Shown here: positions 35,501 to 42,269 of the stretch, piece by piece | Position numbering within the stretch: the first letter of the stretch is position 1 | How the letters are laid out: every line of letters starts with the position of its first letter | Assembly (NCBI RefSeq): GCF_016862175.1 | Contig: NZ_BOML01000038.1 | Location: 62,001 to 126,000 of the forward strand | Source of the DNA: Paractinoplanes durhamensis | GTDB lineage: Bacteria; Actinomycetota; Actinomycetes; Mycobacteriales; Micromonosporaceae | DNA: 64,000 nt | Direction: 5' to 3' | Notes under the pieces: model-generated | Seen by the model: the letters and a program-made list of their open reading frames with translations, nothing else | Databases searched by the model: none | Told to the model about the DNA's origin: nothing | Program-made: the position numbers and the translations under genes

Positions 35501-35987
35501 CGAACCAGCGGAACAAGGTCCTTGTCTCGAAGCCCAGGAACGCCAAACCGGCTTCGAGCGAGAGGGTCGCGATGTGATCAACCGCCGGGGTCTCAACGTC
35601 GATGTGCTCACGAAGCCGGTTCATGATCGCGGTCGCGTTTGGGTCCCGCCCGCCGCGCCGGTATCCGATGGCGGCAGCGAACCCAAGGGACAGCCGTTCG
35701 GTCACGCCCCAGTTGTCCTGGTTCAGGGCGAGATCGAAGATGTGGGCGCTGACCAGGAAGGCTTGCCGCTGGCGGGCAAGGGTGTAGCGCTGGCGCGCTT
35801 GATGAATCGAGGCCACTGCGTGCAGGTACCAAGCCGCATCCAGCAGGCTCTGGGCGACCTGCGGTTCGCGTAGGAACAGCTGAACCTCGACATCGGCCAT
35901 GAGCTGCTGGAGCTCCTCGGCGCTCGGCAGGTTTGTCCGGCCGGCGAGAGCGTCACGAAGGAGCCCAAGATCTAAAGACCGCTCCAC
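32508..35987 (-). CDS. Ski2-like DEAD/DEAH helicase of a Hachiman/AbpAB-like system
   Basis: 1159 residues from GTG 35987. The first 290 residues are helical. Motif I is AVPTSGGKTLLG (about 304-315), motif Ia VVPTRSL, motif II VFDEAQLL (DEAQ, 413-416), motif III ISAAMGN and motif VI NAMGRAGRAG. TCTSTLTDGVNLPV and the winged and ratchet-like C-terminal half are as in superfamily-2 Ski2/Hel308-type helicases. It overlaps the upstream nuclease gene by 16 bases in another frame, so they are coupled. A large SF2 helicase behind a small PD-(D/E)XK protein is the arrangement of HamAB and AbpAB anti-phage systems. It probably senses unusual DNA ends and releases the nuclease. Confidence 0.75.
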   Translation of the reverse strand: MERSLDLGLLRDALAGRTNLPSAEELQQLMADVEVQLFLREPQVAQSLLDAAWYLHAVASIHQARQRYTLARQRQAFLVSAHIFDLALNQDNWGVTERLSLGFAAAIGYRRGGRDPNATAIMNRLREHIDVETPAVDHIATLSLEAGLAFLGFETRTLFRWFAIWRRQLNAIARDSGLDDLTTTVFGPTHMVVLGAEDVLAYLATGRTDRLERGTERLRTAAIGEAGPEDLHSRWVANHLLSLSGEAADGSLWNPDIIPPSVSPLVRQAFTMASPPVMTLWEPQRALLTGDQSPFDPGMRRMVLAVPTSGGKTLLGQLLSVEHLARTDRSICYVVPTRSLGREVRRAMSGRVRVLQKETGAEQPDFPGIWALFDAAGTEEPPDVEVMTPERLAHLLRHDADAVLDRFALFVFDEAQLLKETGRGFTLEQVIALLDHLTADTDHQIILISAAMGNAGEIAQWLDPTGGCLKHESQWRGPRRLHAAFTTRANWDATRVVNTTGKKWKYRHLTPLTGLIRLRLAENRTSRLAIRPGREWILARKSATRHSSPEIDNTHSTKKYVIASAMITLLGHAGSVLIVATTRKQAQQLAEGIADKCGEQPALAALVDFVRQQLGDAHPLVGVLRHGVGFHHAGLPVEVLEALEAAVRDDTLPYLTCTSTLTDGVNLPVRTVVIYDQPFPGQSEESRLSGARLVNAMGRAGRAGKETEGWIVLVRAAEPTAQDFRDLNPSPEDLAVTSSLITEQALEAFALSEEQLRADEDAIFTTFDAAGDFISFVWLVLATKEGRGTDPAQLDPADIAGITLAAIQSPVARQSGARLAAVTQRRYLATNPATRRRWARTGTSIGSARSIDQLANDLATAILEANRQGTLASLLAPAETIHRIPTVFQKLLDLHEAPDWRFRTTQRGDDIEVSPVELLVDWVSGHTLPQLADTHLAACPDPAHRIEQMVGAASEHFEHYLAWTVGAVVELVNNQLLDADVEVRLCPELAGYIRYGVDSLHALRLMTSGIRSRRLAHAVARDRPLDLEPTHDDLRTWLAGMGIVEWRDRYGASASEVLDLLDYTRLRSRSLLKTLLETGAVTIDVLDLQDPPDRARLTLRPLAGDPEPAPIAAYADDQIVATISATDHADIQAILDTGLDIDYNLIGSTLHLALSLTEP

Positions 35988-36817
35988 ACGATCTCCTTTA
36001 CCCGATCGGCGAAGTCCGCGAAGTCCGGGATCGCGACAACGACACCTTCAGTCTGCGCCGCGTCGGTGAACTGGGGAAACGCCGTCCTGATCGACCCGAA
36101 AGCCTGCGGGAGTCGTGGCTCGCGTCCGCTCGAGGTCCCTACTGACACGCCGACTCCAGCCCGGGCGCTGCGGTCGAACCAGAGTTCGACCATGTCCGCA
36201 TATAACTGCCCAAGCTGTCCGTCGGCCTCGAGCGTTTCTGGCCCGGCGAGCTTGGCCAGGTACTCGGCCCCGCGCTCGCTGAGCTGCTTGCTCGCCCGGT
36301 TGATGGTCGTCGACACTGCGCCCTGCTGCTCGTGCTTCTTGATCTCCCAGAGCCGAAAGACCAGAACACCGTCTGAATCTTGATAGATGACCAGACCGTC
36401 GCCACCCGGCTCGAGAGGGTCGGCCTTCACTGGATGGGCCTTGACCAGCCGGCGGCCGTCCCGGCAGACGGACCGTTCACGCATGACACGGCTCCACAGC
36501 AGTTCGGCGACATGACCCTGAACGTGGTGCTCGTTGACGGGGGCGCCTGGCGAGCCGAACGCGATACCTGCATAGGTTTTGACGGCCTTCTCCCGGGTGC
36601 CAGTGTGCGGTGCCCCGCCGTTGCGACGCGCCCGCCACCAATCCAGCACCTCGGCTTTTCCGCATGCGATGACCATGGCGTCATCGGCAAGGAGCTGTGC
36701 CGCCTCCTCACGCACACCTCCCGTGAGCAGCAGGCCGCCGATCACGTACTCGACCGGGGACCCCGCAGGACTCTGCTGGAGCGCCAGCAGAGGAGAAAGA
36801 TCATGCGGGAGCGTCAC
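35972..36817 (-). CDS. PD-(D/E)XK nuclease, HamA/AbpA-like
   Basis: 281 residues from GTG 36817. The nuclease core is visible: a glutamate helix HVAELLWSRV (E105), PLEPGGDGLVIY with D140, then VLVFRLWEIKKHEQ with E158 and K160. A later helix carries basic residues (INRASKQLSERGAEYLAKL). This is the layout of the DUF1837/HamA group and its AbpA relatives, although I cannot decide between the two by eye. It is first in a two-gene operon with the helicase. Residues 1-95 form a small unknown domain. Expected activity is DNA cleavage once freed by the helicase. Confidence 0.7.
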   Translation of the reverse strand: MTLPHDLSPLLALQQSPAGSPVEYVIGGLLLTGGVREEAAQLLADDAMVIACGKAEVLDWWRARRNGGAPHTGTREKAVKTYAGIAFGSPGAPVNEHHVQGHVAELLWSRVMRERSVCRDGRRLVKAHPVKADPLEPGGDGLVIYQDSDGVLVFRLWEIKKHEQQGAVSTTINRASKQLSERGAEYLAKLAGPETLEADGQLGQLYADMVELWFDRSARAGVGVSVGTSSGREPRLPQAFGSIRTAFPQFTDAAQTEGVVVAIPDFADFADRVKEIVWSGL

Positions 36818-36899
36818 GGCCGCACGCCCTCGGGTTCCACACTGAACTCCACGTCTCCATTATCGGACGACGTGCAACGTGTAGGCATTGTTACGTTGG

Positions 36900-37510
36900 G
36901 AGCTGGGGCTGGTCTCCGGTTAGGGCTAGGTGGTCGTCAAGGTTCTTGCGAAGGGTTCGTACATCTCAGGGTTGTCCTCCAGCGCCCGGGCGGCGTCTTA
37001 TGCCTTGCGCAGGATCTGCGCGGCGGCGGCGTGACCGTCGATCCTGCTGGTCACCACGGCGAGATTGTTCAGACCGATCGCGACGTCTGGGTGAACTGGG
37101 CCGTACGACGTTTCGGAGATCGACAGGGCCTCCCGGATGAGGTCGCGTGCCTGCTCGAGGTGCCTTGCTATTGGAGGACCTCGGCGAGGGCGTGCATCCG
37201 CATGGCGAGGTCGGGATTGTCGATGCCGAGGCCTTCTTCGGCGGCCTCCAGCGACCGTCGGAGAAGAGGCTCGGGCCTCGTGGGGTAGGTCGAGGTCGAT
37301 CAGGATTTTGGTGAGATCGTCCAGAGCCGCGATCGTGGCGGGGTGGTCGGGTCCGAAGATCCCCTCAACGATGGCCGCCGCCCTGGCTTGGTGGGGACGG
37401 GCCTGACCCGGCCAGTCGATCCGGCTCATGAGCTGTGCAAGGTTGATGTAGCTTCTGGCCACGCGCAGGTACTCGCCCCCGAAATAGGCGACGTTCGCGT
37501 TGAGGGCTGC
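36900..37510 (-). pseudogene. Broken kinesin-light-chain-type TPR gene
   Basis: Pieces of a TPR protein occur on the minus strand in more than one frame. The order is YINLAQLMSRIDWPGQARP, then IFGPDHPATIAALDDLTKIL, a shift near 37,290 into RRSLEAAEEGLGIDNPDLAMRM, a shift back to DLIREALSISETSYGPVHPD and ILRKA-stop, and finally DVRTLRKNLDDHLALTGDQP in yet another frame near 36,910-36,960. The GPDHPxT...L..L signature is kinesin-light-chain TPR. At least three frame changes and an internal stop show it is inactive. Its N-terminal partner domain is missing. Confidence 0.7.
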
Positions 37511-37556
37511 GACAACTGTGCTCGTCAACATGCGACGGGAACTACCGGAGGACACG

Positions 37557-37685
37557 ATGACGGAGCTTGTGGCACTTCCACTCCCAGGCGCCCAAACTGC
37601 CGCTGTTTGGGTCGCCACGGCTACCTGGCGATCACCGCGGCTGCTGTCGTCACCGTCAGTGCCGGCCGCCGCTGTGGCGTATTGA
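37557..37685 (+). CDS. Possible 42-residue peptide
   Basis: ATG 37557 has a strong ribosome binding site (CGGAGGA, 6 bases upstream) and opens a 42-codon frame (MTELVALPLPGAQTAAV...). The peptide has no recognised family and could be the remnant of a longer gene, because a neighbouring frame continues GYLAITAAAVVTVSAG. Listed because the start context is unusually good for this region; the coding case is weak. Confidence 0.2.
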   Translation: MTELVALPLPGAQTAAVWVATATWRSPRLLSSPSVPAAAVAY

Positions 37686-37797
37686 CCGTCCTCAAAATTT
37701 TCCTGCGCCATGAATCAGGACGCAGGCGACCCTGATGTACTCCTCCGCTGTTGGCTTCAAGGTGTAGCTGCTCGGTCGCGATCAAGTGCCATAGCGT

Positions 37798-39117
37798 TCA
37801 GTCTGATCCTCCCGGCTGAATTGGTTGGGACCGGCCCGTGGAGGGGCGGACCGTAGGCGGCCTAGAGAAGCTTGATCGGAGGTGTCTACGGTTTGTCGTC
37901 GTCGACTGGTCGGACGCAGCGGTGTCGGCCCGCTCGTTCCGTCGGCTGTAGTCGAGCAGCGACACGACGGTGGCAAGCTTGCTGTCATCCTCGACGGGAG
38001 CGCCTGCGGGACTGGTCTCAGGTGTCCGCGCCGTGATGATGTGGAACAAGTGCGCAGGTACTCGGCTTGATTCGAGTAGTTGCCGTTCGCCGATGCCTTC
38101 CTGCTCAAGTAGTTCAACTGCCTTGGGCAGCAGCGATGGCTGTTCGATCACGTTGACTCTGCCGGGTTCGCTGCGTCGCCATCCGCGGGTGGACACCGCG
38201 GTCATCGCGTTGCGGTAGGAGACGTCGCTGAGTTTGCCGAGCCATCGCGCGCGGTGTAGGAGTGCTTGCATGCTGACGCCCCAGGTTTCCTTCAGCTGTC
38301 CCAGAGTGCGCCACGTGCCGGAGCTCATGCTGGAAGGCAGGAGGTCGCGGATCTCGGCGGCCGGCATGAGAAGTTCGGCGGCGAACCGGTGTGCCTGGTT
38401 CTCGACGACGCGGCCCCCGGGTTCTGCGTCACCGTGCATGACGAGGTGGCCGAGCTCGTGGGCGATGTCGAAGCGTTGCCGGTAGTAGTCGCGTTTGACT
38501 GGGTTGAGGACCATGACCGGTCGCGCCCGGGCGTTGAAGGAGTAGGCGTCGACGGAGGCGGCTCCGACCGGGCTGAACACGACCAGTACGCCGTGGTGCT
38601 CGACCATGCGGATGACGTGTTTCAGCGGGCCGTCCGGCACCTGCCACGCCTGCCTGAGAAGGCGTGCCGCTTGCTCAGGTCCGTCGCCGTCGGCGTCTTC
38701 GGCGGCGTCGTCGACGAGCGGCACGTCCGGCTCCGGGAACTCGACATGCCGTTCCAGACCGTCAGCGACGTCAGCGGCGAGCTGCCCGTACGCGAACGCC
38801 TGATCCCGGATCAATTGAGTGGTGGAGCGCAGTGACCGGAAGTGCGGCGTGATTCCTGCCGCGGTCAGATCGTGCGAGCCGACGGCGAAGAAGCCTGGTT
38901 CGACGGACAGGCTCAGTGACAGTTGAGCGATGGTGGCAGCGGTTGGACGTTTCGCTCCGGTCTCCCAGCTGGTCACCGCGGTGGCGCTCTTCTCGATGCG
39001 CGAGGCGAGTTCGTTCTTACGCAAGCCGGCGAGTTGCCGCGCGAGAGTGAGCCGGGTGCCGTCGAAGACCGGTGCGATCTCGGCGGCGCGGTCGAGATGG
39101 GTGGGGAACAGGTTCAT
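37798..39117 (-). CDS. XRE regulator fused to ImmA/IrrE metalloprotease
   Basis: 439 residues from ATG 39117, whose ATGA overlaps the stop of the gene upstream. Residues about 20-75 are an XRE HTH (LTLARQLAGLRKNELASR; ATAVTSWETGAKRP). Residues about 165-240 are the ImmA/IrrE (COG2856) protease with the zinc motif in FDIAHELGHLVMHG (H220, H224) and the helper segment NQAHRFAAELLMP. The C-terminal about 100 residues are low-complexity and polar. ImmA/IrrE proteins cleave repressors and derepress mobile elements or stress genes; XRE-ImmA fusions often control their own operon. The coupled partner at 39114 is of unknown function. Confidence 0.88.
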   Translation of the reverse strand: MNLFPTHLDRAAEIAPVFDGTRLTLARQLAGLRKNELASRIEKSATAVTSWETGAKRPTAATIAQLSLSLSVEPGFFAVGSHDLTAAGITPHFRSLRSTTQLIRDQAFAYGQLAADVADGLERHVEFPEPDVPLVDDAAEDADGDGPEQAARLLRQAWQVPDGPLKHVIRMVEHHGVLVVFSPVGAASVDAYSFNARARPVMVLNPVKRDYYRQRFDIAHELGHLVMHGDAEPGGRVVENQAHRFAAELLMPAAEIRDLLPSSMSSGTWRTLGQLKETWGVSMQALLHRARWLGKLSDVSYRNAMTAVSTRGWRRSEPGRVNVIEQPSLLPKAVELLEQEGIGERQLLESSRVPAHLFHIITARTPETSPAGAPVEDDSKLATVVSLLDYSRRNERADTAASDQSTTTNRRHLRSSFSRPPTVRPSTGRSQPIQPGGSD

Positions 39118-39911
39118 GGGGTATCACTGGCAATCTTGTTCTGTTGCTGACCCTCGTGCCTTCGCAGGCGGACAGGGGCGTCAGGAACGGAGCTGGTGCC
39201 TGTCGGCAGTGGTGCGTCGACCATGCGCCGTGATCCGTCGCTGGGTGGCATGCCGAGCAGGTCCTGTAACCAGTGCCAGGCGGGTCCGCTGTCGGTGTTC
39301 AGGCGTGGCCGGCCCAGCATCAGTTCGTGGCGCTGGCTGAGTGGGTCGAGGCTGTTGGCGAGAACGAACGTCGTCAGATCGAGTTCGGTGTCGCCGGTGA
39401 ACGTGGTGATCCAGTCGTTACCGCCCTCGTCGAGCTCATCGAAGAGGGACGGTGGCGGCGGTTCCGGATTGCGCTGCGTGGCGACTTGCTGCTTCGTTGG
39501 GCTTTTACGTGACCAAGGGATCTGATGGAGCTCCCCGTAGTCGCCGGAGACGAGCAGCAGGCGATAGGTAGCGGAGGTCCATCCGGGACTGTTGTTGAGG
39601 TCGTTGCGGGTGACGAGGCCCGCGAGGCGCGGCATCGTGTCGATCTCGCGGGGCGACAGTCTCGCGAACAGGTGGTCGAGGTCTGCGGCGTCGTCGCCGG
39701 AGGGAACGGCGTAGCGCTCGCAGTGGAAGACCCGGTCTAGCCGGTCACGAAACAGGGTGTAACGCAGCGTTCCGAGCAAGGTGGCATCGTGGCCGTCGTC
39801 CTCCGAGTAGTAGTCCAGGGCCCGGGTAACGGCGCTGCTGTAGGCCCACCGTATGCCTTCCAGGATCCCGGCCGTCTCGAGTTCCTCGATCACGTCCTGC
39901 TGTTCGCTCAC
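39114..39911 (-). CDS. Unknown-function partner of ImmA/IrrE (copy 1 of duplicated family)
   Basis: 265 residues from GTG 39911. A TTG at 39920 is open, but the paralogue at 41207 aligns from this GTG. Landmarks: SEQQDVIEELE at the N-terminus, SAVTRALDYYSEDDGHDA, TLFRDRLDRVFHCERYAVPSGDD, NDLNNSPGWT, then TELDLTTFVLAN, LMLGRPRLN, AWHWLQDLLG, and a tail TSSVPDAPVRLRR. No signal, TM or known catalytic motif is seen. Its stop overlaps the ImmA/IrrE start by 4 bases. About half its residues match the second copy. The promoter element is also shared. Could be a toxin, a sensor, or the substrate of ImmA/IrrE; no choice can be made from sequence. Confidence 0.8.
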   Translation of the reverse strand: MSEQQDVIEELETAGILEGIRWAYSSAVTRALDYYSEDDGHDATLLGTLRYTLFRDRLDRVFHCERYAVPSGDDAADLDHLFARLSPREIDTMPRLAGLVTRNDLNNSPGWTSATYRLLLVSGDYGELHQIPWSRKSPTKQQVATQRNPEPPPPSLFDELDEGGNDWITTFTGDTELDLTTFVLANSLDPLSQRHELMLGRPRLNTDSGPAWHWLQDLLGMPPSDGSRRMVDAPLPTGTSSVPDAPVRLRRHEGQQQNKIASDTP

Positions 39912-39918
39912 GTCGATC

Positions 39919-39959
39919 AACTTACACCATTGTCAGATTCTTTAGCGTAAAACTGAACC
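39919..39959 (-). promoter_or_regulatory. Shared upstream element and probable leaderless promoter (copy 1)
   Basis: Read on the minus strand: GGTTCAGTTT (39959-39950), 21 bases, GGTGTA (39928-39923). The overlapping TAAGTT (39924-39919) fits TANNNT and lies 7 bases from GTG 39911, so the mRNA is probably leaderless. The same arrangement occurs before the paralogue (41160-41200). Confidence 0.6.
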
Positions 39960-40149
39960 GTTTTGGCGCGTCTGAGTGCGACACCAAACCGATACATTTA
40001 CACGCTCCGTTACGTGCGGGTGGAGTGAATGGTTCAATCGCCCTAACTTTTCACTCTTCGTACCCATAGTCCATGATCTACAACACCGCGCCGGTGACGA
40101 TTCGCACAGACGCACCCCACATAACCGGAGTCTCGGCGGCAGGCTGCGG

Positions 40150-40899
40150 CTACGGAGGGAAGGGTTCGTTGTTGAGGCCAGCGATGGCCACCTCGATCTG
40201 CTCCGCGGTCCAGTTCACGTCGACATCCGGACGTCGCTGTAGCCGGGCATGTGCTGTACCGCTGCCCGTGAGGCGTCATGCTCGCCGGCGGGTGCCAGCA
40301 CGACGGCCATGCTGGGCAGGAAGCCGAGGTCGCCGAACTTGCGCCACTCGCGTTTCCACCAGAACTCCTTGCGGGCGCCACCCTTGGGGCGGCGCATCGT
40401 CTCGATGAACGGCGTCAGTTTGAAGATCGGGAGCTCGGCCAGATCTTCCGGCGACATGCCGGTGTAGAAAGCGCTGTTGATCATGTCCGGGGCGGGGACG
40501 ATGGGCCACAGCCGGGGATCCTCGGGCAGGTAGTGCCGGCCGGCGTGCTTGACTGGTTTCAAGCCCTTGGAGCGGGCGAAGGTGCGGGTGAACGCGATGC
40601 CGTGCGGGGCGAAGTCTATGGTCCGGCTCTTGATGTCCCGCACATCAGCCGGACGAATCGCAGCGGGGTCTCGGTGTGGCAGGCCGCCTTCCGCGACGCC
40701 TTCAGCTGGGTACGGTGATGCTTCTCCGCGAGATCTCGGGACGGCTTCGTGCCGAAGTAGCTCGGGTCCTCGACTGCCGTGTTGGTCAAGATTGAGTCGA
40801 GGTTGCTGCGGGGGCTGTCGCCACGGTGAGGTGGACGACGAACGTGGACAGGCCTCCCCGCTCCCGCAGGACCTCTTCGATACTCACCATGGCCACCAT
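40150..40899 (-). pseudogene. Frameshifted AbiGi-family antitoxin
   Basis: Four pieces in order make one protein. They begin at ATG 40890 or 40899 with MVSIEEVLRERGGLSTFVVHLT, then shift near 40,820 into SNLDSILTNTAVEDPSYFGT and TETPLRFVRLM. A second shift near 40,645 leads into IDFAPHGIAFTRTFARSKG, IFKLTPFIETMRR, EFWWKREWRKFGDLGFLPS and GYSDV. A third shift near 40,225 leads into DVNWTAEQIEVAIAGLNN, stopping at 40150. The HGIAFTRTFARxxGLxPV and EFWWxREWR blocks are the AbiGi antitoxin family of abortive-infection systems. No AbiGii toxin gene is seen. Three frame changes mean the gene is dead unless they are sequencing errors. Confidence 0.75.
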
Positions 40900-41159
40900 G
40901 TTCCCGGTCCTCACTCGGCCCGTGCGACCATTCGGTCCTTTTGCCCGGCCCGGGGGTCGGGCATGGTCGTGGATCGCCGCCGAGTGGGCCCGACCCTCTC
41001 TAAAGTGGTGAAGCCCCGGGTTGAGATCGCCTTCTCGCACGAGAGCGAGCGCCGAGCGGGGCTCGGTGGGCCGGCCGGGACGGGTAGCCGTGAGCCCCCT
41101 GCCGGCCGACTGGTACAGATGGTGATCTGGGTTACTTTGAGTCGAGGACACGCCGCTGT

Positions 41160-41200
41160 GGTTCAGTTTCGCGCACGAAACTCTTCTATCGGTGTATCTT
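41160..41200 (+). promoter_or_regulatory. Shared upstream element and probable leaderless promoter (copy 2)
   Basis: GGTTCAGTTT (41160-41169), 21 bases, GGTGTA (41191-41196). TATCTT (41195-41200) fits TANNNT, 6 bases before GTG 41207. In addition AGTTTCG (41165-41171) and CGAAACT (41176-41182) form a perfect inverted repeat with spacer CGCA, a likely operator next to the -35 region. Confidence 0.6.
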
Positions 41201-41206
41201 CTTCGC

Positions 41207-42007
41207 GTGAGCGAACAGCAGGATGCCATCGAAGACCTCTCCGAAGTCAACGCCCTCACCGCCTACCGCTGGGCGTATGGCTCCGCGGTGGCCAAGGCGC
41301 TGGAGGACTACTCGGAGGAGGACGGACACGACGCCGCCTTCTTCGGAGTGTCGCGTTACACCCTCTTCCGGGACAGGATCGACCGGGTCTTCCACTGCGG
41401 GCGCTTCGCCGTCCCCTCCGGAGACACCGACGCCGACCTCGACCAGCTGCTCGCCGGGCTGTCCGAGAACGACATCACGCTGATGCCCCGCATCCCCGCC
41501 GGCGTCGCGATCCGTAACGACCTCAATGGCAGCCCGGGGTGGGTCATCGGCCAGTACCGGATCCTGCTCATATCGGCCCCCTACGGCAAGACCAAGAAGA
41601 TCCTCTGGTCCGCGAAGAGCAAGACCAAGCAGCGCGTCGCGAATCAGCGTAACCCCCAGCCGGAGCAGCCCATGCTCTTCGAGGCCCTCCCGGAGGGCAC
41701 CGACATCGACATGTCAGCCGTGCAGGCCACCGACACCGAGCTGGACCTCACCACGTTCGTGATCGTGCACACGGCCGACTCGCTCACCGGCCGCACCGAG
41801 CTGGCCCTCGGCCGCCCGCGCCTGAACTCCGGCGGCGGCCCGTCCTGGTGGTGGCTGCAGGACCTCGACGGCTTCCGGCCCATGGGCAGCGGCAACCGGG
41901 TGGTCAACACCCCGATGCCGACCGGACCCAACACCGTCCCGGACGCCCCGGTGCGGGTTCGCCGAGAAGCAGGCGAAGCGGGGGGCGCCAGCAGCCGCGC
42001 CAGCTGA
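41207..42007 (+). CDS. Unknown-function protein (copy 2 of duplicated family)
   Basis: 266 residues from GTG 41207. It matches the gene at 39114-39911 throughout: SEQQDAIEDLSE, SAVAKALEDYSEEDGHDA, TLFRDRIDRVFHCGRFAVPSGD, NDLNGSPGWV, TELDLTTFVIVH, LALGRPRLN, WWWLQDLDG, NTVPDAPVRVRR. Conserved Cys (FHC) and several Trp and Asp positions stand out. Unlike copy 1 it has no ImmA/IrrE gene behind it; the next gene is gajA, 262 bases downstream. It may have been duplicated to put the Gabija operon under the same control, or it may be an orphan. Function not recognised. Confidence 0.8.
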   Translation: MSEQQDAIEDLSEVNALTAYRWAYGSAVAKALEDYSEEDGHDAAFFGVSRYTLFRDRIDRVFHCGRFAVPSGDTDADLDQLLAGLSENDITLMPRIPAGVAIRNDLNGSPGWVIGQYRILLISAPYGKTKKILWSAKSKTKQRVANQRNPQPEQPMLFEALPEGTDIDMSAVQATDTELDLTTFVIVHTADSLTGRTELALGRPRLNSGGGPSWWWLQDLDGFRPMGSGNRVVNTPMPTGPNTVPDAPVRVRREAGEAGGASSRAS

Positions 42008-42269
42008 GACGTTAGCCCAGCGGCCCTGCCGTGCTCCCAGACTAGGAAACCACGGCAGCGGCCGCTCCCCGGGGGCGGCCACTTCATCTGGCGCAGACGA
42101 GCGTTTCGTGACCCGCGTCGGATTTATGCTGCCCAGCAAGGCGCCAGAACACGCCCTCGTCCGGTGGTGCATAGGGCGAAGGCGACGCGCCTCGGGAAGT
42201 GAATCTGATTTCCGACGTTCATGTCCGGCTCGCTGCGATCATGAACTCTGGTTGCCGCAGGAGCCAGCC

